From Actinomadura physcomitrii (GTDB lineage Bacteria > Actinomycetota > Actinomycetes > Streptosporangiales > Streptosporangiaceae): a stretch of DNA of 60,761 nucleotides. The notes below the pieces were generated by a model. The model did no database searches. It was not told the origin of the DNA and saw only the letters and a program-made list of their open reading frames with translations. Location of the stretch: the NCBI RefSeq assembly GCF_008923205.2, contig NZ_WBMS02000058.1, positions 1-60,761 of the forward strand, given 5' to 3'. Below, in pieces: positions 34,235-43,136 of the stretch (position 1 is the stretch's first letter; every line of letters begins with the position of its first letter). The translations under genes were made by a program, and so were the position numbers.

Positions 34235-34367
34235 AAAGGAGGTGGTCGGGATGAGTCCTGGTGATACTTGCAGTTCGCCGGAGAACCCTCACAGTCCGGA
34301 CAGGACTGTCCATCCGTCCGCCTCCATCTGGCGTCCGGCCATCGCTCTCGCGCGCTCCCCTCGCTGA
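34235..34367 (+). promoter_or_regulatory. Leader region of corA with a candidate leader peptide
   Basis: An ideal ribosome binding site, AAAGGAGGT (34235-34243), lies 7 bases before ATG 34251. The following 38-codon frame ends with TGA at 34365-34367, 78 bases before corA. The peptide is rich in proline (8 Pro) and serine: MSPGDTCSSPENPHSPDR in its first half, then a Trp-Arg-Pro segment. Within it, ACAGTCC and GGACTGT (34291-34297, 34303-34309) form a hairpin. Enterobacterial corA and mgtA are controlled by Pro-containing leader peptides (CorL, MgtL), so a comparable attenuation is possible here. The sequence itself is not recognised. Confidence 0.6.
34251..34367 (+). CDS. Candidate 38-residue leader peptide upstream of corA
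   Basis: The start codon and SD are stronger than those of corA itself. The peptide has no TM segment, eight prolines (three of them in the stretch PENPHSP) and a basic C-terminus (LARSPR). Codon composition is less GC-biased than in neighbouring genes, which suits a regulatory rather than protein-coding constraint. It is either a translated attenuator or a short conserved protein. Confidence 0.55.
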   Translation: MSPGDTCSSPENPHSPDRTVHPSASIWRPAIALARSPR

Positions 34368-34445
34368 CGCGGCGCCCTCGGGCCCGCCGATCCGAACGGG
34401 TCGAGCGCGCCCCTGCGTGCGTGGCCGGCGGGTTAGGAGCACCTC

Positions 34446-35546
34446 ATGGCCATGACACGAGTCCGTCCTGCGCGCGCCACCAAGTCGCTGTTCAAGGCCC
34501 GCGGGCGAACCCACGGTGCACAGGTACAGGGGCGCGCCCGCGATTCCGCCGTCATCGACTGGGCCGCCTACATCGACGGGCACCGCGCCTCCACCGCGAC
34601 CGTCGAGGACGCCGTCCGCCTGATCCGCGACGGCCGACTCACCCCCGACGGCGACAGCGCCGGCTTCGTCTGGGTCGGGCTGCACGAGCCGTCGGCCACC
34701 GAGCTGGCGGAGCTGGCCGAGGTGTTCGGCCTGCACCCGCTCGCCGTCGAGGACGCCATCCACGCCCACCAGCGGCCCAAGCTGGAGCGCTACGACGACG
34801 TCCACTTCGTCGTCATGAAGACGGTCGGCTACGTCTCCACCGGCCCCGACCAGGCCGAGGTCGTCGAGACCGGCGAGATCATGATCTTCTGCGGCCCGGA
34901 CTTCGTGGTGACGGTCCGGCACGGCACGCACGGCGAGCTCGGCCCCGTCCGCCGGCAGCTGGAGAAGGACCCGGCGCGCCTCGCGATGGGCCCCGCCGCC
35001 GTCCTGCACGCCGTCGCCGACCGCGTCGTGGACGGCTACGTCTGCGTCGCCGACGCCGTCCAGGAGGACATCGACGAGGTCGAGGAGGCCGTGTTCTCGC
35101 CGGAGCGCACCGACGAGGCCCGCCGCATCTACCGGCTCAAGCGCGAGGTCATCCAGCTCAAGCGCGCCGTGGGGCCGCTCGCCGGGCCGCTGCGCAACCT
35201 GTCCGGCCGCCGCTTCGTGCCCGCCGAGATCAAGGAGTACCTGCGCGACGTCGAGGACCACCTCACCCGCGTCCGCGAGCAGGTCGAGGCCTACGACGAG
35301 CTGCTGAACCCGATCCTGCAGGCGCACATGACCCAGGTGACGGTCACCGACAACAAGGACATGCGCAAGATCTCCGCATGGGGCGCGATCTTCATGGTGC
35401 CGACCGCGATCACCGGTGTCTACGGGATGAACTTCGACTTCATGCCCGAGACGCACTGGCACTTCGGCTACCCGATGATCGTCGGGACCATCGCCTTCAT
35501 CTGCCTCACCCTCTACCGGGGCTTTCGCCGCAACGGCTGGCTCTGA
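34446..35546 (+). CDS. corA: CorA-type magnesium/cobalt transporter
   Basis: 366 residues. A cytoplasmic N-terminal alpha/beta domain (about 35-260) leads to the long stalk helix and two C-terminal TM segments (about 306-328 and 338-358) with the signature YGMNFDFMPE between them; GMN forms the ion selectivity loop. It works as a homopentameric channel-like importer of Mg2+ or related ions in the cytoplasmic membrane. AGGAG precedes ATG 34446. The leader region upstream suggests control at the mRNA level. Confidence 0.95.
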   Translation: MAMTRVRPARATKSLFKARGRTHGAQVQGRARDSAVIDWAAYIDGHRASTATVEDAVRLIRDGRLTPDGDSAGFVWVGLHEPSATELAELAEVFGLHPLAVEDAIHAHQRPKLERYDDVHFVVMKTVGYVSTGPDQAEVVETGEIMIFCGPDFVVTVRHGTHGELGPVRRQLEKDPARLAMGPAAVLHAVADRVVDGYVCVADAVQEDIDEVEEAVFSPERTDEARRIYRLKREVIQLKRAVGPLAGPLRNLSGRRFVPAEIKEYLRDVEDHLTRVREQVEAYDELLNPILQAHMTQVTVTDNKDMRKISAWGAIFMVPTAITGVYGMNFDFMPETHWHFGYPMIVGTIAFICLTLYRGFRRNGWL

Positions 35547-35574
35547 CCTCCAGGGCCCGCGCCCCAAGACGAAT

Positions 35575-35607
35575 GGGCCGTTCCCCCGCTTCGGGGTGAA
35601 ACGGCCC
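35575..35607. terminator. Terminator between corA and the convergent Rpn-like gene
   Basis: GGGCCGTT (35575-35582) pairs with AACGGCCC (35600-35607), and an inner stem CCCCG/CGGGG (35584-35588, 35592-35596) closes a small loop. It can serve both converging genes. Confidence 0.8.
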
Positions 35608-35620
35608 GACGTCCCGAACG

Positions 35621-36517
35621 TCAGTCGAACAGATCCTCGACCTTCTCGATCAGCGCCGCGCGCCGGATCCACTTCTCGAGCATCTCCGTGTCCTTGCACA
35701 GGAGGATGCGCTTGATCACGGAGCCGGAAGCATTCAGATTGCGTGCCTCCAGCAGGAGTAGCAGCGCCTCGGCCCGTCCCTCGGTCCGGCCTTCTGCTCG
35801 TCCCTCGGTCCGGCCTTCTGCTCGTCCCTCGATCCGGCCCTCTGCTCGGCCCTCGGCGAGCCCTTCGCTCTTCCCGCGGCCGAAGTGTTCGCGGGCGAAG
35901 GGGCTGTAGACCGGCCAGTTGGTCGACGTCATGAGTTCCTCCAGAGTGCGGCGCACCGGCAGTGAAGCCATGCCGTATGCGTATTCATAGTATTGCGTTG
36001 CGTGGTCGTCCGACATGAGACTCAGGCCGCCGACGAATGCCTCGGCCACCTTCTGCTCCCGGTGCACCAGCACCGACAGCACGGCCACTTCGGGGTGAGT
36101 CGCCGCTTCGCTCGCATCGCTGATCGCGGGAACGTCGTCGGGGCCCAGTACAACCGCTTCGAGCACGTAGCCCGGCAGTTCGGTGGTGATCGGCTTGGCG
36201 AAGAACTTCGCGGTCGCGGCGTCCGGGCAGATGCAGAGCAGGGTCACGGGACAGTTCAGCATCAGCCACAGCGATGCCGCGTATCTCGGGAGTTGCTTGC
36301 GCTTGGCTTCGCTCGGCTCCTGCTGGACTTCCACGATGAGGCCGTGGAACGGCTGCTGGGGAGGGCCGGCCGAGATGACGGTGTCAGGAGTGAAGTCCTT
36401 GGACGGCCGGTCGTTGAAAGTGTTGCTCTCCACGCGCACCAGTGGTGTCGGCGGGATGTCGATGCCCTTGAGGTCGCGGAGCATCTCGAGCGCGGACTCG
36501 GGTCGCTCGCGGATCAT
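35621..36517 (-). CDS. Rpn/PD-(D/E)XK nuclease-like protein with EGRAEGR tail
   Basis: 298 residues from ATG 36517. The core (about 20-200) has the look of the PD-(D/E)XK-related actinobacterial family: TPDTVISAGPP, then GLIVEVQQEPSEAKRKQLPRY, where D-x(n)-E-V-Q matches the D...ExQ catalytic pattern, followed by LLCICPDAATAKFF and TTELPGY. The tail contains tandem EGRAEGR/TEGRAEGR repeats, typical of Rpn-type recombination-promoting nucleases. The natural start is probably further upstream but is out of frame across a C8 tract (see the finding). Host-genome role is uncertain. Confidence 0.75.
   Translation of the reverse strand: MIRERPESALEMLRDLKGIDIPPTPLVRVESNTFNDRPSKDFTPDTVISAGPPQQPFHGLIVEVQQEPSEAKRKQLPRYAASLWLMLNCPVTLLCICPDAATAKFFAKPITTELPGYVLEAVVLGPDDVPAISDASEAATHPEVAVLSVLVHREQKVAEAFVGGLSLMSDDHATQYYEYAYGMASLPVRRTLEELMTSTNWPVYSPFAREHFGRGKSEGLAEGRAEGRIEGRAEGRTEGRAEGRTEGRAEALLLLLEARNLNASGSVIKRILLCKDTEMLEKWIRRAALIEKVEDLFD
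35782..35853 (-). repeat. Three 24-bp tandem repeats inside the Rpn-like gene
   Basis: Units at 35782-35805, 35806-35829 and 35830-35853; the first two are identical and the third differs at 3 positions. They encode the EGRAEGRT-type tail, so copy-number change would leave the frame intact. Confidence 0.85.
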
Positions 36518-36606
36518 CTGGTTGATCGCGTCGTGCAGGGGGGGGACCGCATGGACGTGAAGTTACCATCTGATCGCACAGAGTGATGAATTATCCGTCG
36601 GGACGG

Positions 36607-37479
36607 TCAATGTGCGGGCGCGGTGGGGCGGGGGACGGGGAAGCGGTCGGGGTAGTCGGTGACGATGGCGTCCGCGCCGTACTCGATGAAGCGGGTCATG
36701 TCCTCGGGGGCGTTGACGGTCCAGACGGCGACGGGCAGGGCCAAGGTGTGGGCGTCCTCGATCAGGGCGGGTGTGGTGATGGCGTGCTCGGGGGACAGGG
36801 CGGTCGCGCCGGCCGCGGCGGCGGCCGCGACCGGGTCGTCCGGCGGCAGGCCGGCGAGCCAGCGGGTGCCGGGGACGAGCGTCTTGCGCTCGACCAGCGC
36901 GGTGCGGCCGAGCCCCGGGTGGTTGCGGTGGGCCTCCACGAGGACGCGCCAGTCGAACGCGAGGAGCCGGCTGCGGCCGGTCATGCCCGCGGCGGCGAGG
37001 ACGCCGGCGACGGCGGCGGTGAACAGTTCGACCTCCTCGTCCGTCCAGTCGGGGTCGGTCTTCAGCTCGACGGCGAGGCCGGCGCGGGTGGGCGCGAGGA
37101 GCGCGCACGCCTCCGCCAGCGTCGGGATCGGGGTGCCGGGCAGCGGGCGCTGGGTGCGCGCGAACGCGTCGTCGCGCTGCCGGACGCCCGCGTCGACCGT
37201 CTTGAGCTGCGCGAGCGTCAGCTCCCTGACGGGCTTGCCGACGTAGGGGAACGCGGGGTCGTCCGGCCACGCGGGGGCCGTGTCGGCGAGGTTCGCCGGG
37301 GACAGCACCTGGTCGTGGCCGAGGACGACGGCGCCGTCCGCGGACAGGCCGACGTCCAGCTCGACGACGTCCACGCCCAGCTCGGCGGCGTGCGCGAAGC
37401 CGGGCAGTGTGTTCTCCGGGCGCAGCCCGCGAGCGCCCCGATGACCGTGCAGCTCGACGGTCCCCTCGATGCCGATCAT
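36607..37479 (-). CDS. Glycerophosphodiester phosphodiesterase
   Basis: 290 residues. The GDPD signature HGHRGARGLRPENTLPGF lies at the N-terminus, with VVELDVGLSADGAVVLGHD providing the metal and second catalytic His region, then GLAVELKTDP, and a C-terminal VNAPEDMTRFIEYGADAIVTDYPDR. It hydrolyses glycerophosphodiesters to glycerol-3-phosphate and an alcohol during lipid turnover. No signal peptide is visible, so it is probably cytoplasmic. It lies downstream of purA on the same strand with a gap of about 75 bases. Confidence 0.94.
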   Translation of the reverse strand: MIGIEGTVELHGHRGARGLRPENTLPGFAHAAELGVDVVELDVGLSADGAVVLGHDQVLSPANLADTAPAWPDDPAFPYVGKPVRELTLAQLKTVDAGVRQRDDAFARTQRPLPGTPIPTLAEACALLAPTRAGLAVELKTDPDWTDEEVELFTAAVAGVLAAAGMTGRSRLLAFDWRVLVEAHRNHPGLGRTALVERKTLVPGTRWLAGLPPDDPVAAAAAAGATALSPEHAITTPALIEDAHTLALPVAVWTVNAPEDMTRFIEYGADAIVTDYPDRFPVPRPTAPAH

Positions 37480-37554
37480 CGGGGGAACGGTACCGGCCGC
37501 CGCCGAACCCCGGATGGAGGTCCGGTGAGGACGGGGAAAACGGTGGTTCAGGCG

Positions 37555-38838
37555 TTACACCAGGGAGCGCAGGGACAGGGTCTGGTCGCGGCCGGGGCCG
37601 ACGCCGATCGCGGAGATCTGCGCGCCCGACATCTCCTCCAGCGACCGGACGTACGCCTGCGCGTTCTTCGGCAGGTCCTCGAAGGTCTTCGCGCCGCTGA
37701 TGTCCTCCTGCCAGCCGTCCAGGTACTCCAGGACCGGCTTGGCGTGGTGGAAGTCGGTCTGCGTGGCGGGCAGCTCGTCGACGCGCTCGCCGTCCACGTC
37801 GTAGGCGACGCAGACCGGGACCCGCTCCAGCCCGGACAGCACGTCGAGCTTGGTGAGGAAGAAGTCGGTGATGCCGTTCACCCGGGACGCGTAGCGGGCG
37901 ATCACCGCGTCGAACCAGCCGCAGCGCCGGTCGCGGCCGGTGGTGACGCCGTACTCGCCACCGGTCTTGCGCAGGTACTCGCCCTGCTCGTCCAGCAGCT
38001 CGGTGGGGAACGGGCCGGAGCCGACGCGGGTGGTGTAGGCCTTCAGGATGCCGATCACGCGGGTGATCTTCGTGGGGCCGACGCCGGAGCCCGCGCACGC
38101 ACCGCCCGCCGTGGGGCTGGACGACGTCACGAACGGGTAGGTGCCGTGGTCGATGTCCAGCAGCGTGCCCTGCGCGCCCTCCAGCAGCACGACCTTGCCG
38201 TCGTCGAGGGCCTTGTTCAGCACGAGCGTGGTGTCGGCGACGAACGGCCGGATGCGCTCGCCGTAGGCCAGGTACTCCTGGACGATCGGGCCGGTCTCGA
38301 TCCGGCGCCGGTTGTAGACCTTGGTGAGGACCTGGTTCTTCTCGCGCAGCGACAGGTCGAGCTTCTGGGTGAGGATGTTCGGGTCGAACAGGTCCTGCAC
38401 CCGGATGCCCATCCGGTTGATCTTGTCGGCGTAGGCGGGGCCGATGCCGCGGCCGGTGGTGCCGATCCGCGCCTTGCCGAGGTACCGCTCGGTGACCTTG
38501 TCGAGGGCCCGGTGGTGCGGCATGATCAGGTGCGCGTCCGCCGAGATCAGCAGCCGTTCGCAGCCGATCCCGCGCTCCCGCAGCCCGTCGATCTCCTGCA
38601 GCAGGACGGCCGGGTCGATCACCACGCCGTTGCCGATCACCGGGACGACGTCCGGCGACAGCACCCCGGACGGCAGCAGGTGCAGCGCGTAGCTCTTGTC
38701 CCCGATGACGACGGTGTGGCCGGCGTTGTTGCCGCCCTGGTAGCGGACGACGTAGTCGACGTCGCCCCCGAGCAGGTCTGTTGCCTTGCCCTTGCCCTCA
38801 TCTCCCCACTGGGCACCGACAAGAACGATGGCAGGCAT
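37555..38838 (-). CDS. purA: Adenylosuccinate synthetase
   Basis: 427 residues from ATG 38838; a longer in-frame reading exists but MPAIVLVGAQWGDEGKGK is the normal start of this enzyme. The GTP-binding GDEGKGK, GGNNAGHT, GRGIGPAYADK and GSGVGPTKI motifs are intact. It converts IMP plus aspartate to adenylosuccinate, the substrate of the nearby purB product. A hairpin (38862-38868 with 38887-38893) lies in its 5' region. Confidence 0.97.
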   Translation of the reverse strand: MPAIVLVGAQWGDEGKGKATDLLGGDVDYVVRYQGGNNAGHTVVIGDKSYALHLLPSGVLSPDVVPVIGNGVVIDPAVLLQEIDGLRERGIGCERLLISADAHLIMPHHRALDKVTERYLGKARIGTTGRGIGPAYADKINRMGIRVQDLFDPNILTQKLDLSLREKNQVLTKVYNRRRIETGPIVQEYLAYGERIRPFVADTTLVLNKALDDGKVVLLEGAQGTLLDIDHGTYPFVTSSSPTAGGACAGSGVGPTKITRVIGILKAYTTRVGSGPFPTELLDEQGEYLRKTGGEYGVTTGRDRRCGWFDAVIARYASRVNGITDFFLTKLDVLSGLERVPVCVAYDVDGERVDELPATQTDFHHAKPVLEYLDGWQEDISGAKTFEDLPKNAQAYVRSLEEMSGAQISAIGVGPGRDQTLSLRSLV

Positions 38839-38909
38839 GCCACTTTTCCTTCCCACGACGAAGGCCCCGGTCGCCGCAAGCGCGAAGGGGCCTCTTGCGA
38901 TCAAAGCGT

Positions 38910-38959
38910 ACCCGTACCCGGCCGCTAAAAAAACCGCACCTCACCGGCCGGGTACGGGT
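38910..38959 (-). terminator. Hairpin downstream of the DUF3151 gene
   Basis: ACCCGTACCCGGCCG (38910-38924) and CGGCCGGGTACGGGT (38945-38959) form a perfect 15-bp stem; the 20-base loop contains seven adenines in a row on the plus strand. It begins 12 bases after the DUF3151 stop. Confidence 0.75.
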
Positions 38960-38971
38960 GCGACGCGTGGG

Positions 38972-39382
38972 TCAGGACGACAGTTCGTCCGCGGCGGTGG
39001 GGCTGCTGTCGCGCAGGAACGTGCGGCAGCGCTCGGCCTCGTCCTCCTCGCCGATGGCGGCGGCGGCGCGCGACAGCGCGTGCAGGGCGCGCAGGAAGCC
39101 GCGGTTGGCCTCGTGCTCCCAGGGGATCGGGCCGTGGCCCTTCCAGCCGGCTCGGCGCAGCTGGTCCAGGCCGCGGTGGTAGCCGGTGCGGGCGAACGCG
39201 TAGGAGTCGATCACGCTGCCCTTGGCGAAGGCGCGGTCGGCCAGTTCGGCCCAGGCGCCCGGGTAGTCGGGGTGGCGCGCGGCGACCTCGAACGGGTCGA
39301 CGCCGCCGTCCAGCGCCTCGCGGGCCTCGGTGTTGTCCGGGAGTTCGGTGGGTGGCGGGCCGCCGAGCAGGTTCTGGGTCAT
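38972..39382 (-). CDS. DUF3151 family protein
   Basis: 136 residues from ATG 39382 (an ATG three codons earlier at 39391 is equally possible). It contains QNLLGGPPPTELP, HPDYPGAWAELADRAF, SYAFARTGYHRGLDQLRRAGWKG and GFLRALHALSRAAAAIGE, the recognisable pattern of DUF3151, a cytoplasmic actinobacterial family usually located near purA and fba, as here. Helical TPR-like character; biochemical function unknown. Confidence 0.9.
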   Translation of the reverse strand: MTQNLLGGPPPTELPDNTEAREALDGGVDPFEVAARHPDYPGAWAELADRAFAKGSVIDSYAFARTGYHRGLDQLRRAGWKGHGPIPWEHEANRGFLRALHALSRAAAAIGEEDEAERCRTFLRDSSPTAADELSS

Positions 39383-39569
39383 GCGGGTCATCGTAAGTCG
39401 ACGCGCCGGGTCCGCATCAACCCGGGTCACGGCCCCGCTCCCGCCGGGCCTGCACGCCGGCGCGGCCCACACACCATCCTGACGCGTCCGATTCCTACAA
39501 GCGCCACCGTCCCTGCCGTGCCTACGCTGAGCTGCAAGAAGATACCGCGAAGACGGCAAGGGGGACGGC

Positions 39570-39845
39570 ATGACCGACTCGGATCTCACCGGCCTGGTCA
39601 ACGTGGGCCGGGCGGTGGCGCGCTACTTCGAGCGCATCGGCGTCACCCGCGTCGAGCAACTGGCGGGCCGCGACCCGGTCGAGCTGTACGAGGAGATGTC
39701 GGCCGCCTACGGGCAGCGCCTGGACCCCTGCCTCCTGGACACCGTCATGTCCGCAGTGGACCAGGCCGAAGGACGTCCCGCCCACCCGTGGTGGCACTAC
39801 ACCCCGGAACGGAAGCGCCTTCTGGCGGGAGCCGAGAAGCCCTGA
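39570..39845 (+). CDS. Small helix-hairpin-helix protein (Cdd1/pathogenicity-locus type)
   Basis: 91 residues. LTGLVNVGRAVARYFERIGVTRVEQLAGRDPVELYEEM is a helix-hairpin-helix unit of the Cdd1 family, followed by RLDPCLLDTVMSAVDQAEG and PWWHYTPERK, all family landmarks. HhH folds usually bind DNA; the family has no established function despite its name. AAGGGGGACGGC precedes ATG. It lies convergent to the GNAT gene. Confidence 0.9.
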   Translation: MTDSDLTGLVNVGRAVARYFERIGVTRVEQLAGRDPVELYEEMSAAYGQRLDPCLLDTVMSAVDQAEGRPAHPWWHYTPERKRLLAGAEKP

Positions 39846-39862
39846 CGTGCCCTGCCCGGCCC

Positions 39863-40405
39863 TCAGCGCCGCGCTGCGGTCACGGGCGGGGGCAGCGGAA
39901 GGCGGAACCGGGCGGCGCCCTCCTCGGTGCGCGAGCGGGCGGCGGGCCAGCCGTGCCGGATGAACAGCAGGGCGCCCCGGTTGGTGAGGATGACGTCGGC
40001 GCCGAGCTCGGTGACGCCGCGCCGCGCGGCGAGCCGCGTCAGGTGCCCGACGAGGCGGCTGCCTAGGCCGCAGCGCTGCCACAGGTCGGCGACCAGCACC
40101 GCGATCTCGGCCCGGGACGGCTCGCGGACGTCGCGGACGTACTCCGCGATCCCCACCATCTCGCCGCCGACCAGCGCCACCAGGGCGTCGCGGTCCCAGT
40201 GGTCGAGCCGGTCCATGGCGGCGACGTAGTAGTCCGGGATGCGCGGCGTTCCGGAGAAGAAGCGGGTGTAGAGGCTGTTGCCGGAGAGCCGGTCGGACAT
40301 GCGGACGAGCCGGTCGTGGTCGGTGACCCCGTACGGCCGGATCCGCACGTCCTCGAGCGTGGGCGCGGCAATGCGGGCGACGCTGCGCACATTGAGTTGC
40401 TTCAT
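39863..40405 (-). CDS. GNAT-family N-acetyltransferase
   Basis: About 180 residues from ATG 40405 (ATG 40414 or GTG 40390 are alternatives). The acetyl-CoA-binding core reads AEIAVLVADLWQRCGLGSRLVGHLTRLAARRG, with the Q/RxxGxG/A motif as QRCGLGS. The substrate is unknown. A motif that overlaps its start region also precedes the HxlR gene, so both are probably controlled by that regulator. Confidence 0.85.
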   Translation of the reverse strand: MKQLNVRSVARIAAPTLEDVRIRPYGVTDHDRLVRMSDRLSGNSLYTRFFSGTPRIPDYYVAAMDRLDHWDRDALVALVGGEMVGIAEYVRDVREPSRAEIAVLVADLWQRCGLGSRLVGHLTRLAARRGVTELGADVILTNRGALLFIRHGWPAARSRTEEGAARFRLPLPPPVTAARR

Positions 40406-40421
40406 AAAACCCATTGGACCG
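40394..40421 (-). promoter_or_regulatory. Candidate HxlR-binding motif at the GNAT start
   Basis: The minus strand reads CGGTCCAATGGGTTTTATGA then AGCAACTC. Aligned with the site before hxlR with two one-base gaps, about 21 of 28 positions agree. It overlaps the proposed translation start. Confidence 0.55.
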
Positions 40422-40473
40422 CACTGAGTTTCGTCAAGCAACCGATAACCGGGTGAACAGCGCGTGGATTCTT

Positions 40474-40923
40474 CTAAGCGCCCGGGCCGGGCCGTGTGTC
40501 GACGTCCCCGGGCCCCAGGGTCGCGCCGCAGGAGTCGCAGGTGAAGCGCGGCGTGAGCGTGCCGCCGCAGCCCCGATGCCCGACGATCACCGGCGGTCCG
40601 TCGGGGGCGTAATGCCTGTCGCCCCACATCAGCAGGGTCATCATCGCCGGCCACAGTTCGACGCCCTTACGGGTGAGCCGGTACTCGTACCGCTCGGGCC
40701 GCTCCTGGTACGGGACGCGCCGCATGATCTCCTCGTCGCACAGCCGGGTCAGCCGGTCGGTGAGGACGTTGCGCGCCACGCCGAGCGCGTCCTGGAAGTC
40801 GTCGAACCGCCGGACGCCCTCGAACGCGCTCCGGATCACCAGGAGCGTCCACCGATCGCCGACGACCTCCAGCGCACGAGCGATCGAGCAGTTCTGACTC
40901 TCATAGGTACGGGGCAGCGCCAC
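40474..40923 (-). CDS. HxlR-family transcriptional regulator with C-terminal zinc motif
   Basis: 149 residues from GTG 40923. CSIARALEVVGDRWTLLVIRSAFEGVRRFDDFQ is the classic HxlR start, followed by ARNVLTDRLTRLCDEEIMRRVPY and YEYRLTRKG. After residue 110 it has CGG...FTCDSCG, a probable zinc ribbon beyond the usual domain. TAGTCT (40930-40935 on the minus strand) lies 6 bases before the start, so the mRNA is likely leaderless and autoregulated. Confidence 0.93.
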   Translation of the reverse strand: MALPRTYESQNCSIARALEVVGDRWTLLVIRSAFEGVRRFDDFQDALGVARNVLTDRLTRLCDEEIMRRVPYQERPERYEYRLTRKGVELWPAMMTLLMWGDRHYAPDGPPVIVGHRGCGGTLTPRFTCDSCGATLGPGDVDTRPGPGA

Positions 40924-40938
40924 ACCCCGAGACTACCG

Positions 40939-40965
40939 AAGTTTCATCACAAAACGCATGGACCG
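40939..40965 (-). promoter_or_regulatory. Candidate HxlR operator over the hxlR promoter
   Basis: The minus strand reads CGGTCCATGCGTTTTGTGAT then GAAACTT, just upstream of the TAGTCT -10 and covering the expected -35. It resembles the site at 40394-40421. Confidence 0.6.
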
Positions 40966-41082
40966 TGCCCCGATGTCCGCTGCCGAGGAGCCGGTTGTCA
41001 TCCGGTCCGGAAGGCCAGAGCCCAGCCCCGGCACGGGCGGGCACGCGGAGCGAGTGCAGCGAGTGCAGCGGGCCTGCCCGTC

Positions 41083-41138
41083 GGTCGACAGGCTGTTTCG
41101 CGCGGAGCTCTTGCGGAGCGGGAAACGGCCTGTCGACC
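41083..41138 (-). terminator. fbaA terminator with conserved loop
   Basis: GGTCGACAGGCTGTTTC (41083-41099) pairs with GAAACGGCCTGTCGACC (41122-41138), 17 bp with one G-T wobble. Its loop shares 19 of 20 bases (41102-41121) with that of the terminator at 702-755. Confidence 0.75.
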
Positions 41139-41145
41139 GTGGCGG

Positions 41146-41175
41146 GGGTTCCAGGGGGTCGCCCCCCTGGGAAAA
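41146..41175. repeat. GC palindromic intergenic repeat beside fbaA
   Basis: GGGGGTTCCAGGGGGTCGCC then CCCCTGGG matches the repeat at 32717-32746 on the opposite strand. It lies between the fbaA stop and its terminator hairpin. Confidence 0.75.
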
Positions 41176-41189
41176 CACAGCCCCCTGGG

Positions 41190-42212
<1,023 letters not shown>

Positions 42213-42401
42213 TGTCAGCGTCCTTTCATACGCAGGGTGCCGCCGGGCATCCGGCCGGGCGGTAGCACCACGAACGACCGTCTACCCAGGTGAGCGGCCC
42301 GGGTCACACGGTCTCCGGTCTGGCATGCCGTCCGCTCCTCAGTATCGCGTCGGGGCCTGCGTTCCGCCTAATCGCGACGTGCGGAAAGGTACGCTCGCGG
42401 T

Positions 42402-43127
42402 GTGGAGCTCACGACGATTCCCTACGACATCACCGAGTGGTTGCACCCGACCGCGTGGCTGCAGCTGTTCGGGACGTTCGCGACGGTCGGCGTGCTCGCC
42501 ATCATCTTCGCGGAGACCGGACTGCTGATCGGCTGCATCCTGCCGGGCGACTCGCTGCTGTTCACGGCGGGGATCCTCACGGCGGTCTCGACCGTCAACG
42601 GCCAGGAGTTCCAGTCGCTGTCGCTGCCGTGGCTGCTGGTGGGCGGGCCGGTCGCGGCGATCGCGGGCGCCCAGCTCGGGCACTTCCTCGGCGCCCGCTA
42701 CGGCCGCCGCCTGTTCGACCGGCCCGACTCCAGGCTGTTCCGCCGGGAGTGGGTGGACAAGGCGGAGTACTACTTCAACCGGTTCGGTCCGGCCCGCGCC
42801 GTGCTGCTGGCCCGGTTCATCCCGATCGTCCGGACGTTCCTGAACCCGCTCGCCGGGATGCTGGGCATGGACGCGCGCAAATTCTTCGTCTGGAACGTGA
42901 TCGGCGGCGTGGTCTGGACGGACGCGCTGTTCCTGCTCGGCCACTTCCTCGGTTCCGAGGTCCCGGACATCGAGAAGTACATCCTGCCGGGGGTCGCGGT
43001 GATCCTCGTCCTGTCGGTGATCCCGATCGTCCGGGAGATCATGAAGGGGCGCGGCGGTGGCAACGGTCCGAATAAGAATGACCGTGAAGAGTCACGTCCG
43101 TCGCTCAGGAGTGACAGTTATCGCTAA
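42402..43127 (+). CDS. DedA/VTT-family membrane protein
   Basis: 241 residues. The DedA landmarks are clear: FAETGLLIGCILPGDSLLFTAG in the first membrane region and ARFIPIVRTFLNPLAGMLGM (RxxxPxxR) later, with TM or re-entrant segments in between and a last TM at about 195-215. The family includes flippases for lipid carriers such as undecaprenyl phosphate and phospholipids. TACGCT (42390-42395) lies 6 bases before GTG 42402, so the mRNA is probably leaderless. Confidence 0.94.
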   Translation: MELTTIPYDITEWLHPTAWLQLFGTFATVGVLAIIFAETGLLIGCILPGDSLLFTAGILTAVSTVNGQEFQSLSLPWLLVGGPVAAIAGAQLGHFLGARYGRRLFDRPDSRLFRREWVDKAEYYFNRFGPARAVLLARFIPIVRTFLNPLAGMLGMDARKFFVWNVIGGVVWTDALFLLGHFLGSEVPDIEKYILPGVAVILVLSVIPIVREIMKGRGGGNGPNKNDREESRPSLRSDSYR

Positions 43128-43136
43128 CCTCCCCAT

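Noticed and set aside
34150..34445. M-box magnesium riboswitch before corA
   Set aside because: I could not find the conserved M-box sequence segments; the short peptide frame explains the region better.
35782..35853. CRISPR-like array
   Set aside because: The 24-bp units are directly adjacent, without spacers, and encode the EGRAEGR tail in frame.
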